DNA of 64,000 nucleotides. It comes from an uncultured Pelagibacteraceae bacterium. GTDB lineage: Bacteria > Pseudomonadota > Alphaproteobacteria > Pelagibacterales > Pelagibacteraceae. Of the stretch, positions 11,545 through 20,926 are shown one piece after another (position 1 is the first letter of the stretch; each line of letters opens with the position of its first letter). The notes under the pieces were generated by a model, which was given only the letters and a program-made list of their open reading frames with translations, searched no databases and had not been told where the DNA came from. The position numbers were made by a program, and so were the translations under genes. The stretch covers positions 1-64,000 of the forward strand of contig CACPCX010000002.1 in the NCBI GenBank assembly GCA_902632545.1. The letters run 5' to 3'.

Positions 11545-12469
11545 AAAACCAAAATTTTGGGATAATAAACAAAAAACATTAATATCTATTTTACTAATTC
11601 CAATTTCTAAACTTTATCTATTATTTTTTTTAGTAAATAAAATATTTGTTAATTCTAAAACTTACAAGAAACCAATTATACCTATAATTTGTGTTGGTAA
11701 TATTTATCTTGGTGGAACAGGAAAAACACCTTTAGTTAGGGAAATTTATAAAATTTTAAAATCATTTGGTAAAAACCCAGCAATTATTAAGAAATATTAC
11801 GATTATCTTTCAGACGAAATTAAGATGCTAGAAAAAACTGGAAAGACTTACACAAGCCGTAAAAGAAATACAGCAATATTCTTATCTGCTTCAAATAATC
11901 ATGACGTTGCAATATTGGATGATGGATTTCAAGATTTCTCAATTTCACCAAGTCTGTCAATCTTATGTTTTAATTCAAAACAAATGATTGGAAATGGTCA
12001 AATAATACCCTCTGGGCCCTTAAGAGAAAGTTTAAATGCAATCCAAAGAGCTGACTGTATAATAATTAATGGAGATAAAAATTTAGAATTTGAAGAAAAA
12101 ATTTTCAAATCTAAAGGAAATAAAAAACTACATATATTTTATTCAAAATATAAAATTAAAAATATTGAAAAATTTAAAGATAAGGCAATTACTGCTTTTG
12201 CAGGAATAGGAAATCCTTCAAATTTTTTTGATCTATTAAGAAAAAACAATTTAAATTTAATTAAGACACATACTTTTCCGGATCACTATAATTATTCTAC
12301 AAAAGATTTTGATGTCTTAAATGAAGACAAATCAAATGTATTAGTAACAACAGAAAAAGACTATTATAGACTTAATGATAATCAAAAAAAGATTTGCCAA
12401 TGTATAGAAGTCGATTTAGAAATTGAAAACCAAGAATTATTTGAAGATATAATTAGATCTAATTTATGA
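11534..12469 (+). CDS. lpxK: Tetraacyldisaccharide 4'-kinase
   Basis: Phosphorylates the 4' position of the lipid A disaccharide. Of 311 residues, an N-terminal membrane-associated helix (LISILLIPISKLYLLFFLVNKIF) precedes the P-loop VGNIYLGGTGKTPLV (about residues 56-70). The LpxK-specific motifs DVAILDDGFQD and GPLRESLNAIQRADCII follow, then FPDHYNYS near the C-terminus. It overlaps waaA at its start and the acyltransferase at its end by four bases (ATGA), so the lipid A genes are translationally coupled. Confidence 0.95.
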   Translation: MRIKKPKFWDNKQKTLISILLIPISKLYLLFFLVNKIFVNSKTYKKPIIPIICVGNIYLGGTGKTPLVREIYKILKSFGKNPAIIKKYYDYLSDEIKMLEKTGKTYTSRKRNTAIFLSASNNHDVAILDDGFQDFSISPSLSILCFNSKQMIGNGQIIPSGPLRESLNAIQRADCIIINGDKNLEFEEKIFKSKGNKKLHIFYSKYKIKNIEKFKDKAITAFAGIGNPSNFFDLLRKNNLNLIKTHTFPDHYNYSTKDFDVLNEDKSNVLVTTEKDYYRLNDNQKKICQCIEVDLEIENQELFEDIIRSNL

Positions 12470-13326
12470 AAATAATAAAATATTTTTTTGAATTTTTATT
12501 TATTATTATTTTTTTTTCTATTTTTAAAATAATTGGTTATAAAAATGCATCAAATTTAGGAGAAAAAATTGGAAGAATTATTGGTCCAATATTTAGATCT
12601 AGTCATATAGTTCTCAAAAACTTTAAAAATTTAAACGATAGTTATTCACACAATGAAATAAAAAATATCATAAAAAATATGTGGGGTAATTACGGAAGAA
12701 TATTTGCAGAATACATGTATCTCGATAAATTTAGAAATGATGTTCTTTCAAGTAATATTGAAATAAATGGTCAAAAAATTTTAGATGAAATAAAAAGAGA
12801 AAAAGAACCTGTGATATTTGTATCTGGACATTTTAATAATTTTGAATTGATGGCTATGCATTTAGAAAAATCTGGAATTAATCTTGCTGCAATATATAGA
12901 CCTTTAAATAATAAATTTTTGAATCCATTAATGGAAAAAATTAGAAAAAATTATATCTGCACAAAACAGATAAAAAAAGGTATTGCTGGTACAAAGGAAA
13001 TTTTAAAGTATTTTAAGGAAGGCACATCAATTGCATTAATGATTGACCAAAGAGTTTCGGAGGGAATAAGGTGTGATTTTTTCAACAAGCAAGCTCTAAC
13101 AACAACTATCCCAGCTCAATTTGTTAAAAAATTTAACTGTAAAATTGTTCCTTTATATATTCATAGAATTCAAGGACATAAATTTAAGTTAGAGGTTCTT
13201 GATCCATTAATTTTTTCAAAAGATGAAAAAATAGAGGTAATTACTCATAAATTGAATGAAATACTTGAGGAGATGATTAGAAGAAATCCAGAACAGTGGA
13301 TTTGGACACACAACAGATGGAAGTAA
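12466..13326 (+). CDS. Lipid A biosynthesis lauroyl/myristoyl acyltransferase family
   Basis: LpxL/LpxM (HtrB)-type late acyltransferase, 286 residues, that adds a secondary acyl chain to Kdo-lipid A. An N-terminal membrane helix (about 5-25) precedes the catalytic HX4E-like motif in SGHFNNFELMA (about residues 120-130). AAIYRPLNN and MIDQRVSEGIRCDFFNKQA, the conserved Arg/Asp block, and the C-terminal PEQWIWTHNRWK follow. It overlaps lpxK by four bases and is the last gene of the run. The acyl chain specificity cannot be assigned from sequence, so no lpxL/lpxM symbol is given. Confidence 0.9.
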   Translation: MKIIKYFFEFLFIIIFFSIFKIIGYKNASNLGEKIGRIIGPIFRSSHIVLKNFKNLNDSYSHNEIKNIIKNMWGNYGRIFAEYMYLDKFRNDVLSSNIEINGQKILDEIKREKEPVIFVSGHFNNFELMAMHLEKSGINLAAIYRPLNNKFLNPLMEKIRKNYICTKQIKKGIAGTKEILKYFKEGTSIALMIDQRVSEGIRCDFFNKQALTTTIPAQFVKKFNCKIVPLYIHRIQGHKFKLEVLDPLIFSKDEKIEVITHKLNEILEEMIRRNPEQWIWTHNRWK

Positions 13327-13328
13327 TT

Positions 13329-13511
13329 TTATTTTCTTTTTTTTGATGCCTCTATATAAGAAAAATACGGCTCTTGAAGCTCTACATTCCAATAAGTAAG
13401 TTCATTAAGAGAAATTTTTTTTCCACTAACTGAGCAAATAACATAATCACCATTTTCTATAACTTCAAAATTATTTGGTAAATATTTTATTTTTGCTAAT
13501 TTTTTATACAT
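13329..13511 (-). CDS. DUF2093 family small protein
   Basis: A 60-residue protein with the pattern of DUF2093, a small alphaproteobacterial family: AKIKYLPNNFEVIENGDYVICSVSGKKISL, then LTYWNVELQEPYFSYIEA. Function unknown. It ends 2 bases after the acyltransferase stop on the opposite strand and starts 21 bases from the divergent purD start, so it occupies the whole gap between them. Confidence 0.85.
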   Translation of the reverse strand: MYKKLAKIKYLPNNFEVIENGDYVICSVSGKKISLNELTYWNVELQEPYFSYIEASKKRK

Positions 13512-13532
13512 TATTGGTTTATATATTATTAT

Positions 13533-14795
13533 ATGAATGTTTTAATAATTGGAAGTGGTGGAAGAGAACATGCTTTATGTACATCGTGTAAAAAATCAGA
13601 AAATATAAATAAAATCTTTTGTGCCCCGGGAAATGCAGGCACAGATCTAATAGCTAAGAATATTTATATAGATATTAATGATTTTCAGGAAATAACAAAT
13701 TTTGTAAACAAAAATGAAATCGAAATTGTTATTGTAGGTCCAGAAAAACCACTTGTTGATGGCATTGTAGATTATCTAGAAAAAAACAATATTAAAACTT
13801 TTGGGCCAAGCAAATTAGCTTCCAAACTTGAGGGCTCTAAAATATTTACCAAAGAATTATGTGATAAATATAATATTCCAACAGCAAAATTTGGAATTTT
13901 TAAAAATTCTAATGATGCAAATAATTTTGTAGAAAAATGTGATCTACCAATTGTAGTAAAAGCAGATGGATTAGCCTCTGGTAAGGGGGTTTATATTTGT
14001 AATAAAAGAGATGAGGCAGAGATTGCTATTAAAGAAATTTTTAATGGAAAATTTGGACTAACAAATGAAATACTAATTGAGGAATTTCTTGATGGAGAAG
14101 AAATGAGTTTTTTTATAATTTCAGATGGTGAAACTTATTTTCCTTTTGGTACTGCTCAAGACCACAAAAGAGTTTTTGAAGGTGACAAAGGTAAAAATAC
14201 TGGAGGCATGGGCGCCTATTCTCCTTCAAGATTAGAAAATGATGAACTAAATAATAAAATTATAAAAAAAATTATAAACCCTACTCTTAAAGCGCTTAAA
14301 GATTTAAATACAAGTTTCAAAGGATTTCTTTATGCAGGTCTTATGATTATAAAAAATGAACCATTTTTGATAGAATACAACGTAAGAATGGGTGATCCAG
14401 AATGTCAAACAATTTTGCCTAAACTGAAAACTGATTTTGTAAAATTAATAAGCGCTTGTGTAAATAAAAATTTGAATTCAATAAATCTAGAGTGGCACAA
14501 TGACAAGAGTTTATGTGTTGTATTGTGCTCAAAAGGTTACCCTGAAAGTTACGAGAATAATATTGAAATTCAAAATTTAAATAAAGTTAAATTGAAAAAA
14601 AATGAATATATTTTTCATGCAGGCACAAAAAAAGAGAAAGATAAAATTTTATCAAATGGCGGGAGGGTACTCAATTTTGTTATCAGATCAAATAATTTTA
14701 AAAATAATAGAGAAACAGCAATAAACCTTATTAATGAGATAAATTGGGAAAACGGATTTTTTAGAGGTGATATTGGATATAAAGTCATTGATTGA
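13533..14795 (+). CDS. purD: Phosphoribosylamine-glycine ligase
   Basis: ATP-grasp enzyme for the second step of de novo purine synthesis (phosphoribosylamine plus glycine to GAR). The 420-residue length is typical. It starts MNVLIIGSGGREHALC, the family N-terminal motif. VGPEKPLVDGIVD and the ATP-grasp segment VVKADGLASGKGVYI follow, then GTAQDHKRVFEGDKGKNTGG and YNVRMGDPECQ, the PurD signature. The stop overlaps the rsmD ATG by one base (TGATG). Confidence 0.97.
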   Translation: MNVLIIGSGGREHALCTSCKKSENINKIFCAPGNAGTDLIAKNIYIDINDFQEITNFVNKNEIEIVIVGPEKPLVDGIVDYLEKNNIKTFGPSKLASKLEGSKIFTKELCDKYNIPTAKFGIFKNSNDANNFVEKCDLPIVVKADGLASGKGVYICNKRDEAEIAIKEIFNGKFGLTNEILIEEFLDGEEMSFFIISDGETYFPFGTAQDHKRVFEGDKGKNTGGMGAYSPSRLENDELNNKIIKKIINPTLKALKDLNTSFKGFLYAGLMIIKNEPFLIEYNVRMGDPECQTILPKLKTDFVKLISACVNKNLNSINLEWHNDKSLCVVLCSKGYPESYENNIEIQNLNKVKLKKNEYIFHAGTKKEKDKILSNGGRVLNFVIRSNNFKNNRETAINLINEINWENGFFRGDIGYKVID

Positions 14796-15355
14796 TGAGA
14801 ATAATTGGAGGAAAAAATAAAGGTAAAAAGATTAACTTACCAATTGATAAAAATACAAGACCACTTAGAGACCTGGTTAAAGAGTCTATCTTTAATCTTA
14901 TAGAGCACTCAAATAAGTTTAATGCATCTATTTTAAATTCTGTTGTTTTAGATTTATTCTCAGGTACAGGTTCTTTCGGTCTGGAATGTTTTTCAAGAGG
15001 TGCGAAGTTTATTACGTTTGTTGAAAATTATCCTAATATTCTAAATATACTGAAAAAAAATATATCACAGATGAATGCATCATCATCTTCTGAGATAATT
15101 GAAAATAACTGTTTTGAATTAATGAAAAACAATAAAAAATTTTCCAAAAGATTTGATATAATATTTATAGATCCGCCATATAGAGATAAAAATATTAATA
15201 TTTTAATTGATCAAATAATTGATCAAAAAATTTTAAAAAAAAATGGTATTGTTTTAATTCATAGACATAAAAAAGATGATATTAAGATCACATCTAAGCT
15301 AAATATCTTAGATACTAGAAAATATGGAATTTCAAAAATAATTATTGGAAATTAA
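14795..15355 (+). CDS. rsmD: 16S rRNA (guanine-966-N2)-methyltransferase RsmD
   Basis: SAM-dependent methyltransferase acting on G966 of 16S rRNA. I use the ATG at 14795 (186 residues), one base into the purD stop, instead of the TTG at 14792. Motifs are MRIIGGKNKGKKI and RPLRDLVKESIFNLI at the N-terminus, the SAM-binding VLDLFSGTGSFGLECFSRGA, and the catalytic IFIDPPYRDK (DPPY). Length and motif order match RsmD. The stop is interlocked with that of the convergent pgi gene. Confidence 0.92.
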   Translation: MRIIGGKNKGKKINLPIDKNTRPLRDLVKESIFNLIEHSNKFNASILNSVVLDLFSGTGSFGLECFSRGAKFITFVENYPNILNILKKNISQMNASSSSEIIENNCFELMKNNKKFSKRFDIIFIDPPYRDKNINILIDQIIDQKILKKNGIVLIHRHKKDDIKITSKLNILDTRKYGISKIIIGN

Positions 15356-16518
15356 CTTCTAATTAATCTTTTTTTAGTCTCTTTTTTAATAAGTTCTACA
15401 GAAGGTTGGTCATAAGGATTTATTTTTAAAGCTTTACCCAATAAAATTGTCTCAAGTATAAAATAAGTAAATAATGTTCCTAGTGTACTTTCGTCTCTTT
15501 TTTCAATTATAAAACTTCTGAAAGGAATATTTTTCTTTTTGAATACTTTTTGAGTTGCGAGGAATTGATCATAAAAAACATGCTGTAAATTTTTGTTTTT
15601 TAAGTAATTTCTTGAACTCAATAGTCCTTCACTTTTAATTTTTTGAGAAAAAATTTCTTTAGTAAAAAAAAAAGTATAAAAATTATTCTTTTTACCATCC
15701 AAATAAAATTGCATTAGACTATGATTGTCTTGAGGCATTTTTGAAACTATTGGCAAAATTCCCTTACTTTTTTTCCCTAAACTCTCAGCAACAAGTTGTT
15801 GATACCAATAAAATAAATCTAGTGACTTTTCGTCATAATTAAGAATTACTGAATTAAATTTATTTTTTTTGATCAAGCTTAATGTATTTGAAACACTATT
15901 AATTATTGAATTCAAAAAAAACTTATTTTTTACTAGATCATTAAATTTTCTAAATTTATCTATTTTTAAACCCATTAACATTGCTGGGAGCATTCCAACC
16001 TCAGATAAAACCGAATATCTACCACCAATAAAATTGTTGTGATCAATCACATCTGACTTTAATTTTGTAGCTATAGACCTGAGATAATTTGTATTATTTT
16101 CGGTTATAAAAATATTTTTTACTTTTTTATTAATAATTACATTAGAGTTTACAATTGTTTCTAAAGTATTTCCAGATTTTGAGATTATTAAATTTAATTT
16201 ATTTTTTTTTTTTATATTTCTAATTTTATCATTTTCAAAATTATCAAGAAAAAAAAAATTTTTTTTTATTTTATTTTTTAAAAAACTATAAATAGATTTC
16301 GATCCCATTATAGATCCACCCATACCAATCAATGTGATATTAGAAAGTTTTTTATATTTTTGAATTTTTTTTAAATCCCATGAATCTTTATAAGTATTTT
16401 TCAAAGATTTAATAATATGATTATCTTCTTGAATTAATTCATTTAATAAACTTTTTAAGTTTTTATGGGGTTTTGCTTTATTAAAATTTTTAATTTTAAT
16501 ATTTTCAATTTGAATCAT
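15352..16518 (-). CDS. pgi: Glucose-6-phosphate isomerase (short form)
   Basis: SIS-fold isomerase interconverting glucose 6-phosphate and fructose 6-phosphate. At 388 residues it is shorter than typical enzymes (about 440-550). Recognised by ITLIGMGGSIMGSKSI and IISKSGNTLETI (phosphosugar-binding SIS motifs), the GRYSVLSEVGMLPA segment, ESLGKKSKGILP with the catalytic Glu region, and NPYDQPSVELIKKETKK at the C-terminus, all in the usual order. The lysine/phenylalanine-rich composition reflects the AT-rich genome. Its start overlaps the DUF3035 lipoprotein gene by 14 bases. Confidence 0.87.
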   Translation of the reverse strand: MIQIENIKIKNFNKAKPHKNLKSLLNELIQEDNHIIKSLKNTYKDSWDLKKIQKYKKLSNITLIGMGGSIMGSKSIYSFLKNKIKKNFFFLDNFENDKIRNIKKKNKLNLIISKSGNTLETIVNSNVIINKKVKNIFITENNTNYLRSIATKLKSDVIDHNNFIGGRYSVLSEVGMLPAMLMGLKIDKFRKFNDLVKNKFFLNSIINSVSNTLSLIKKNKFNSVILNYDEKSLDLFYWYQQLVAESLGKKSKGILPIVSKMPQDNHSLMQFYLDGKKNNFYTFFFTKEIFSQKIKSEGLLSSRNYLKNKNLQHVFYDQFLATQKVFKKKNIPFRSFIIEKRDESTLGTLFTYFILETILLGKALKINPYDQPSVELIKKETKKRLIRS

Positions 16519-16825
16519 TTTTCTTGATATTTTTTAATATCAATTCCTCTGTTGAATTAATAGCTATATTATCTTCTTGATTTTCATTTTTTTTGCCATC
16601 GTTTAAAATTTTTTCTTCAAAAGACTTCTCAGTATTTTCATTAGATATTTCGGTTTTACCTGGTTCTGGAAGTTCATTAAAATTTGGTGGCAAAACTAAA
16701 GGATTTTTCTTTTCTACTAAAAATTCATCTCCTGTATTACCTTTTTTCAACTTAAACCCTTCAGAAACTGAACTACAGCTTTGTAAAAAATTAAATATTA
16801 AAATAAATAAAATATATTTTTTCAT
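16505..16825 (-). CDS. DUF3035-like lipoprotein
   Basis: A 106-residue putative outer-membrane lipoprotein. The ATG at 16825 overlaps the lspA stop (TGATG). The leader MKKYILFILIFNFLQSCSS ends in a lipobox-like LQSC, so the Cys would be lipidated. The following DEFLVEKKNPLVLPPNFNELPEPG matches the alphaproteobacterial DUF3035 pattern (a DEF...P-L-LPP-F segment). Function unknown; an envelope role is inferred from the signal. It sits next to lspA, the peptidase that would process it. Confidence 0.75.
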   Translation of the reverse strand: MKKYILFILIFNFLQSCSSVSEGFKLKKGNTGDEFLVEKKNPLVLPPNFNELPEPGKTEISNENTEKSFEEKILNDGKKNENQEDNIAINSTEELILKNIKKNDSN

Positions 16826-17292
16826 CAAATTTTTTTATTTTTTAAAAATACTTCAGTATATATTAATAGTATAACTCCTGAAGTTATAAATATATCAGCT
16901 ACATTAAATATAAACCAATGAAAATTTTGATAATGAATATCTATAAAGTCTGGTACCGCTGAATATAGAAATCTATCAAAAACATTACCTAAGGCCCCTC
17001 CAAGAATTGCTATAAAACTATATTTTTCAATTCCTCTCGTTTTCCTAATAAAATAAATCAATGTTAGTATAACTATAATTATAAATCCTGTTATCAAATT
17101 GTAAAAAGATTTATCATCGAATGCAAATAATCCAAAAGCTACTCCCTCATTCCAAATTAGCTGGATGTTAATAAATTTTGAAGTAATGATTTTAGAATTT
17201 AATAATATTTCATCTAAATGAATTACATAAATTTTAGAAATTCTATCTAATAAAAAAATTAATGAAACTATAATAATATCTTTTAACCTCAT
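16825..17292 (-). CDS. lspA: Lipoprotein signal peptidase (SPase II)
   Basis: Aspartyl protease of the inner membrane that cleaves the signal peptide from lipidated prolipoproteins. Four hydrophobic helices in 155 residues. The family signatures are IQLIWNEGVAFGLF (N-x-G-x-x-F/A type), GALGNVFDRFLYSAVPDFID and WFIFNVADIFITSG, holding the two catalytic aspartates. Its start abuts the ileS stop by one base, giving the widespread ileS-lspA order. Confidence 0.96.
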   Translation of the reverse strand: MRLKDIIIVSLIFLLDRISKIYVIHLDEILLNSKIITSKFINIQLIWNEGVAFGLFAFDDKSFYNLITGFIIIVILTLIYFIRKTRGIEKYSFIAILGGALGNVFDRFLYSAVPDFIDIHYQNFHWFIFNVADIFITSGVILLIYTEVFLKNKKI

Positions 17293-20006
17293 TATGGATG
17301 TCTAGGACAAGAACTTTCGTTAATTTTCCAACACACAGGACACTTTGATCCTTGAGCTTTATTAGTTTTAACTGAAACTTCTAAATCATCTTTATAAATC
17401 ACCTCAGCCTTAGATGTAATGCATAATTCTGAAAAATCTATATTATCGATTTTATCTTTTAGGTTTTTATTTAATTCAATTTTTAATTCTGCTTCAAGAC
17501 TAGATCCAATTTCTTTTGCTGCTCTTTTCTCCTCGATGCTAATATTGCAAATATTTCTAATTTTAATTAATTCTGTCCATTTTCCATTTAAATTTTCATT
17601 TTTAAATTTTAGTGGATATTTTTTAAATTTTTCTAAATGAATACTTTTGTTGTTATTTAACAATAATTTATAAATTTCTTCAGTTGTAAATGATAATATA
17701 GGGGCAAACCATTTAAGCAATGAATCTAGAATTATATTCAATAAAATAATTGTTGATTTTCTTTTTTGTGAGTCGATAGGATCACAGTACAGAGTATCTT
17801 TTCTAATATCAAAATAAAAAGCAGAAAGATCAACGGTACAAAAATTTAATAACTCTTTATACAAATTATGAAAATCATATATTTTAAAATATTTTTCAAA
17901 ATTATTATTTAAGTTATAAATTTTGTGAAGCATAAATTGCTCTAATTCTGGCAATTCATTTATATTTATTTTATTTAAATCTAATATTTCAAATTTATCA
18001 TTTATGTTTCCTAATAAATATCTGAATGTATTCCTTATTTTTCTATATGAATCCGCGTGCTGATCTAAAATAGAATAATCAATTCTTAAATCCTCAGAAT
18101 AATTAGATGAAGCTACCCAAATTCTTAAAATATCAGCACCATATTTCTTTAGAATATCCTCAGGGGCAATTACATTTCCTAAGGATTTAGACATTTTTAA
18201 ACCTTTGCCATCTACAACAAAACCATGGGACAAGATAGATTCGAAAGGTGCTCTACCTCTTGTTCCACAAGACTCTAACAAAGAAGAATGAAACCAACCT
18301 CTGTGCTGATCTGATCCCTCTAAATACATAGAAGCTGGCCACTTTAAATCATCTCTTTTTTCCAGTACAAACGAATGTGTCGAGCCACTATCAAACCAAA
18401 CCTCAACAATATCGCTTAATTTTTCATATTCATTTGCTTTATATTTTTTTCCTAAAAATCTTTGAGGATCATCTGAAAACCAACCGTCAGATCCTTCTTT
18501 TTCATAAATTGATGCAATATTTTCTATTACTTCATCATCAACTAAAATTTCTTTTGTTTTTTTATTTACGAAAATTGGAAGTGGAACTCCCCAAACTCTT
18601 TGTCTTGAGACACACCAATCAGGCCTTGTTTCTATCATTGATTTTAATCTTTCTTTACCTTTGCTTGGATAAAAAGTTGTTTCATCAATAGCCTTTAATG
18701 CTTTATCTCTTAATTTATGGCTTTCCATAGAAATAAACCATTGTGGTGTGGCTCTATGTACAAGTGGTGCTTTTGATCTCCATGAATGTGGGTAAGAATG
18801 AACTAGCTCTCCATTGAATAGTAAATTTTTTTGTTCTTTTAGCTTTTCAATTACAACAGGATTTGCTTTAAAAATATGCATCCCTTCAAACAATTTCACA
18901 TTGTTTGTGTATTTTCCATCTCCATCTACAGTTTCAATTGCTTTAATTCCATTATTTAAACATAAATTAAAATCATCCGGTCCATGACTAGGTGCGCAGT
19001 GAACTATTCCAGTTCCTTGTTCGGTTGTTACAAATCTAGCTTCAAGCATTGGGATATCATGATCATAACCAAGATTAAAAAAAGGGTGACTACAAATAGT
19101 ATTATTAAATTCTTTTCCTTTAAAGGCATGAATTTTTTTATAATTAATTAGTTCACACTCTTTAACAACTGATTCTAGTAGAGCATCTGCAATAATGATT
19201 TTTCTATTTTTAAAGTTACCTTCGTCATTAATTTCTAATATTATATAATCAAGAGACTCGTTATATGCTAGAGCTTTATTGGCAGGTATTGTCCACGGAG
19301 TTGTTGTCCAAATAACTATTTCACTTCCAACTAAATCTTTTAAATTAGATGATTTAACTTTAAACGAAGTGTAAATTGTATCTGATTTATGATCTTGGTA
19401 TTCTACCTCAGCATCTGCAAGCGCGGTTTTTTCAACTGTTGACCATAATACAGGTTTAAAACCTTTATATAAGCTTCCTTCTTTTAAAAATTTACCAAGC
19501 TCCCTAACTATTTGAGCTTCTGCATTAAAACTCATTGTTGAGTAATAATTTTCCCAATCCCCTACAACACCTAATCTTTTAAATTGATTTTTGTGAACTT
19601 CAATCCACTTCTCAGCAAATGTTCTACATTCTTTTCTAAACTCAACTATTGGAACTTCATTTTTATTTTTTTTATTTTTTTTATACTGTTCTTCAATTTT
19701 CCATTCTATTGGCAAACCATGACAATCCCAGCCTGGAACATAAATAGAGTCTTTACCATCCATTTGATGAAATTTTACAATTATGTCTTTAAGAATTTTG
19801 TTTAGAGCTGTACCCATGTGAATATTTCCGTTTGCATACGGAGGACCATCATGTAAGACGAATTTTTCTCTTCCTTTACTTTGATTTCTTAATTCGTTGT
19901 AAAGATTTATTTTTTTCCAATATTCAAGAATTTCTGGTTCTCTAGTAGGCAGGTTAGCTTTCATGGAAAAAGCTGTTTTTGGAAGATTTATTTGTGATTT
20001 AGTCAT
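17292..20006 (-). CDS. ileS: Isoleucine-tRNA ligase
   Basis: Class I aminoacyl-tRNA synthetase charging tRNA-Ile, with an editing domain (904 residues). Visible are the HIGH-equivalent HMGTALNKILKD with GPPYANGNIH before it (about residue 55), the editing-domain segment VIWTTTPWTIPANKALAY, GSDQHRGWFHSSLLES and the KMSKSLGN motif. The C-terminus carries a zinc-finger-like KCPVCW...SCPRHP in which the last ligand position appears to be His and not Cys. It lies between ribF (4-base overlap) and lspA. Confidence 0.98.
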   Translation of the reverse strand: MTKSQINLPKTAFSMKANLPTREPEILEYWKKINLYNELRNQSKGREKFVLHDGPPYANGNIHMGTALNKILKDIIVKFHQMDGKDSIYVPGWDCHGLPIEWKIEEQYKKNKKNKNEVPIVEFRKECRTFAEKWIEVHKNQFKRLGVVGDWENYYSTMSFNAEAQIVRELGKFLKEGSLYKGFKPVLWSTVEKTALADAEVEYQDHKSDTIYTSFKVKSSNLKDLVGSEIVIWTTTPWTIPANKALAYNESLDYIILEINDEGNFKNRKIIIADALLESVVKECELINYKKIHAFKGKEFNNTICSHPFFNLGYDHDIPMLEARFVTTEQGTGIVHCAPSHGPDDFNLCLNNGIKAIETVDGDGKYTNNVKLFEGMHIFKANPVVIEKLKEQKNLLFNGELVHSYPHSWRSKAPLVHRATPQWFISMESHKLRDKALKAIDETTFYPSKGKERLKSMIETRPDWCVSRQRVWGVPLPIFVNKKTKEILVDDEVIENIASIYEKEGSDGWFSDDPQRFLGKKYKANEYEKLSDIVEVWFDSGSTHSFVLEKRDDLKWPASMYLEGSDQHRGWFHSSLLESCGTRGRAPFESILSHGFVVDGKGLKMSKSLGNVIAPEDILKKYGADILRIWVASSNYSEDLRIDYSILDQHADSYRKIRNTFRYLLGNINDKFEILDLNKININELPELEQFMLHKIYNLNNNFEKYFKIYDFHNLYKELLNFCTVDLSAFYFDIRKDTLYCDPIDSQKRKSTIILLNIILDSLLKWFAPILSFTTEEIYKLLLNNNKSIHLEKFKKYPLKFKNENLNGKWTELIKIRNICNISIEEKRAAKEIGSSLEAELKIELNKNLKDKIDNIDFSELCITSKAEVIYKDDLEVSVKTNKAQGSKCPVCWKINESSCPRHP

Positions 20007-20926
20007 TTAGTTTTTTTTGCAATATTTAAATCTTTTTTTATTTGAGCTTTTAATTGATTAACATTAATAAATTTTTTTTCCTTTCTTATAAACTTTAAAA
20101 ACTCTACTGATAAAAGTTTATTATAAAGATTTCCAGAAAAATTAAATAAATGAACTTCTAATAATATTTTTTTTTGATTAAAAGTTGGTCTGTATCCAAG
20201 ATTAGCAATTCCTTTAAGATATTTATCATTATTTTTTCTCAAAACCCTGACAGCATAAACTCCCGGTTTTGCTAAAACATAATCATCGATATCTATGTTG
20301 CAAGTTGGAAAACCAATTTTTTTTCCTACTTGTCTCCCCTTTTTGACTACTCCTTGTATAGCCCAGTTTCTTTTTAAAAGATTATTAGCTTTGTCTAAAA
20401 GACCCTTTTCTAAAAGATTTCTTATTAAAGATGATGATACAATCTTTTTACTTTTTACTAATGGTTCTGGTTTAACAACTTTATAATTAAGCAATTGTTC
20501 GTATTTTTTTAATAACTTAACATTTCCTTCTCTTTTATTTCCAAATCTAAAATTATTGCTAACAAATATAAATTTAGAAATTAATTTTTTATTTAAAATC
20601 TGACTAATAAAGTTAAACGCTTTAGTTTTTGAAAATTTTTTATCAAATTTTTTTGTAATAACAAAGTCTACTTTTAAATTTCTAAGTAATTTAATTTTTT
20701 GATCAATATTAGTAAGTCTAAAATTTTTTAATTTTTTATTGAAAAACATTTTTGGCATTGGATCAAAACTTACAACACCAATCTTTAAGTTATATTTTTT
20801 CTTATATGATTTGGCTAATTGAAATAATTTTTGATGTCCTATATGCAAACCATCAAAATTACCTATTAGAATAATTGATCCTTTGTGTAATTTTTTAATA
20901 TTAAAATTTCTATAATGTTTTACCAT
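20003..20926 (-). CDS. ribF: Bifunctional riboflavin kinase/FAD synthetase
   Basis: Converts riboflavin to FMN and then FAD. Of 307 residues, the N-terminal nucleotidyltransferase domain has IILIGNFDGLHIGHQKLF (the GxHxGH-type motif, about residues 18-35) and FVSNNFRFGNKREGN. The C-terminal kinase domain has GRQVGKKIGFPTCNID and GVYAVRV with the later ANLGYRPTF segment. It overlaps ileS by 4 bases and the HAD IIA gene by 7 bases. No FMN riboswitch is possible in this close packing. Confidence 0.96.
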   Translation of the reverse strand: MVKHYRNFNIKKLHKGSIILIGNFDGLHIGHQKLFQLAKSYKKKYNLKIGVVSFDPMPKMFFNKKLKNFRLTNIDQKIKLLRNLKVDFVITKKFDKKFSKTKAFNFISQILNKKLISKFIFVSNNFRFGNKREGNVKLLKKYEQLLNYKVVKPEPLVKSKKIVSSSLIRNLLEKGLLDKANNLLKRNWAIQGVVKKGRQVGKKIGFPTCNIDIDDYVLAKPGVYAVRVLRKNNDKYLKGIANLGYRPTFNQKKILLEVHLFNFSGNLYNKLLSVEFLKFIRKEKKFINVNQLKAQIKKDLNIAKKTK

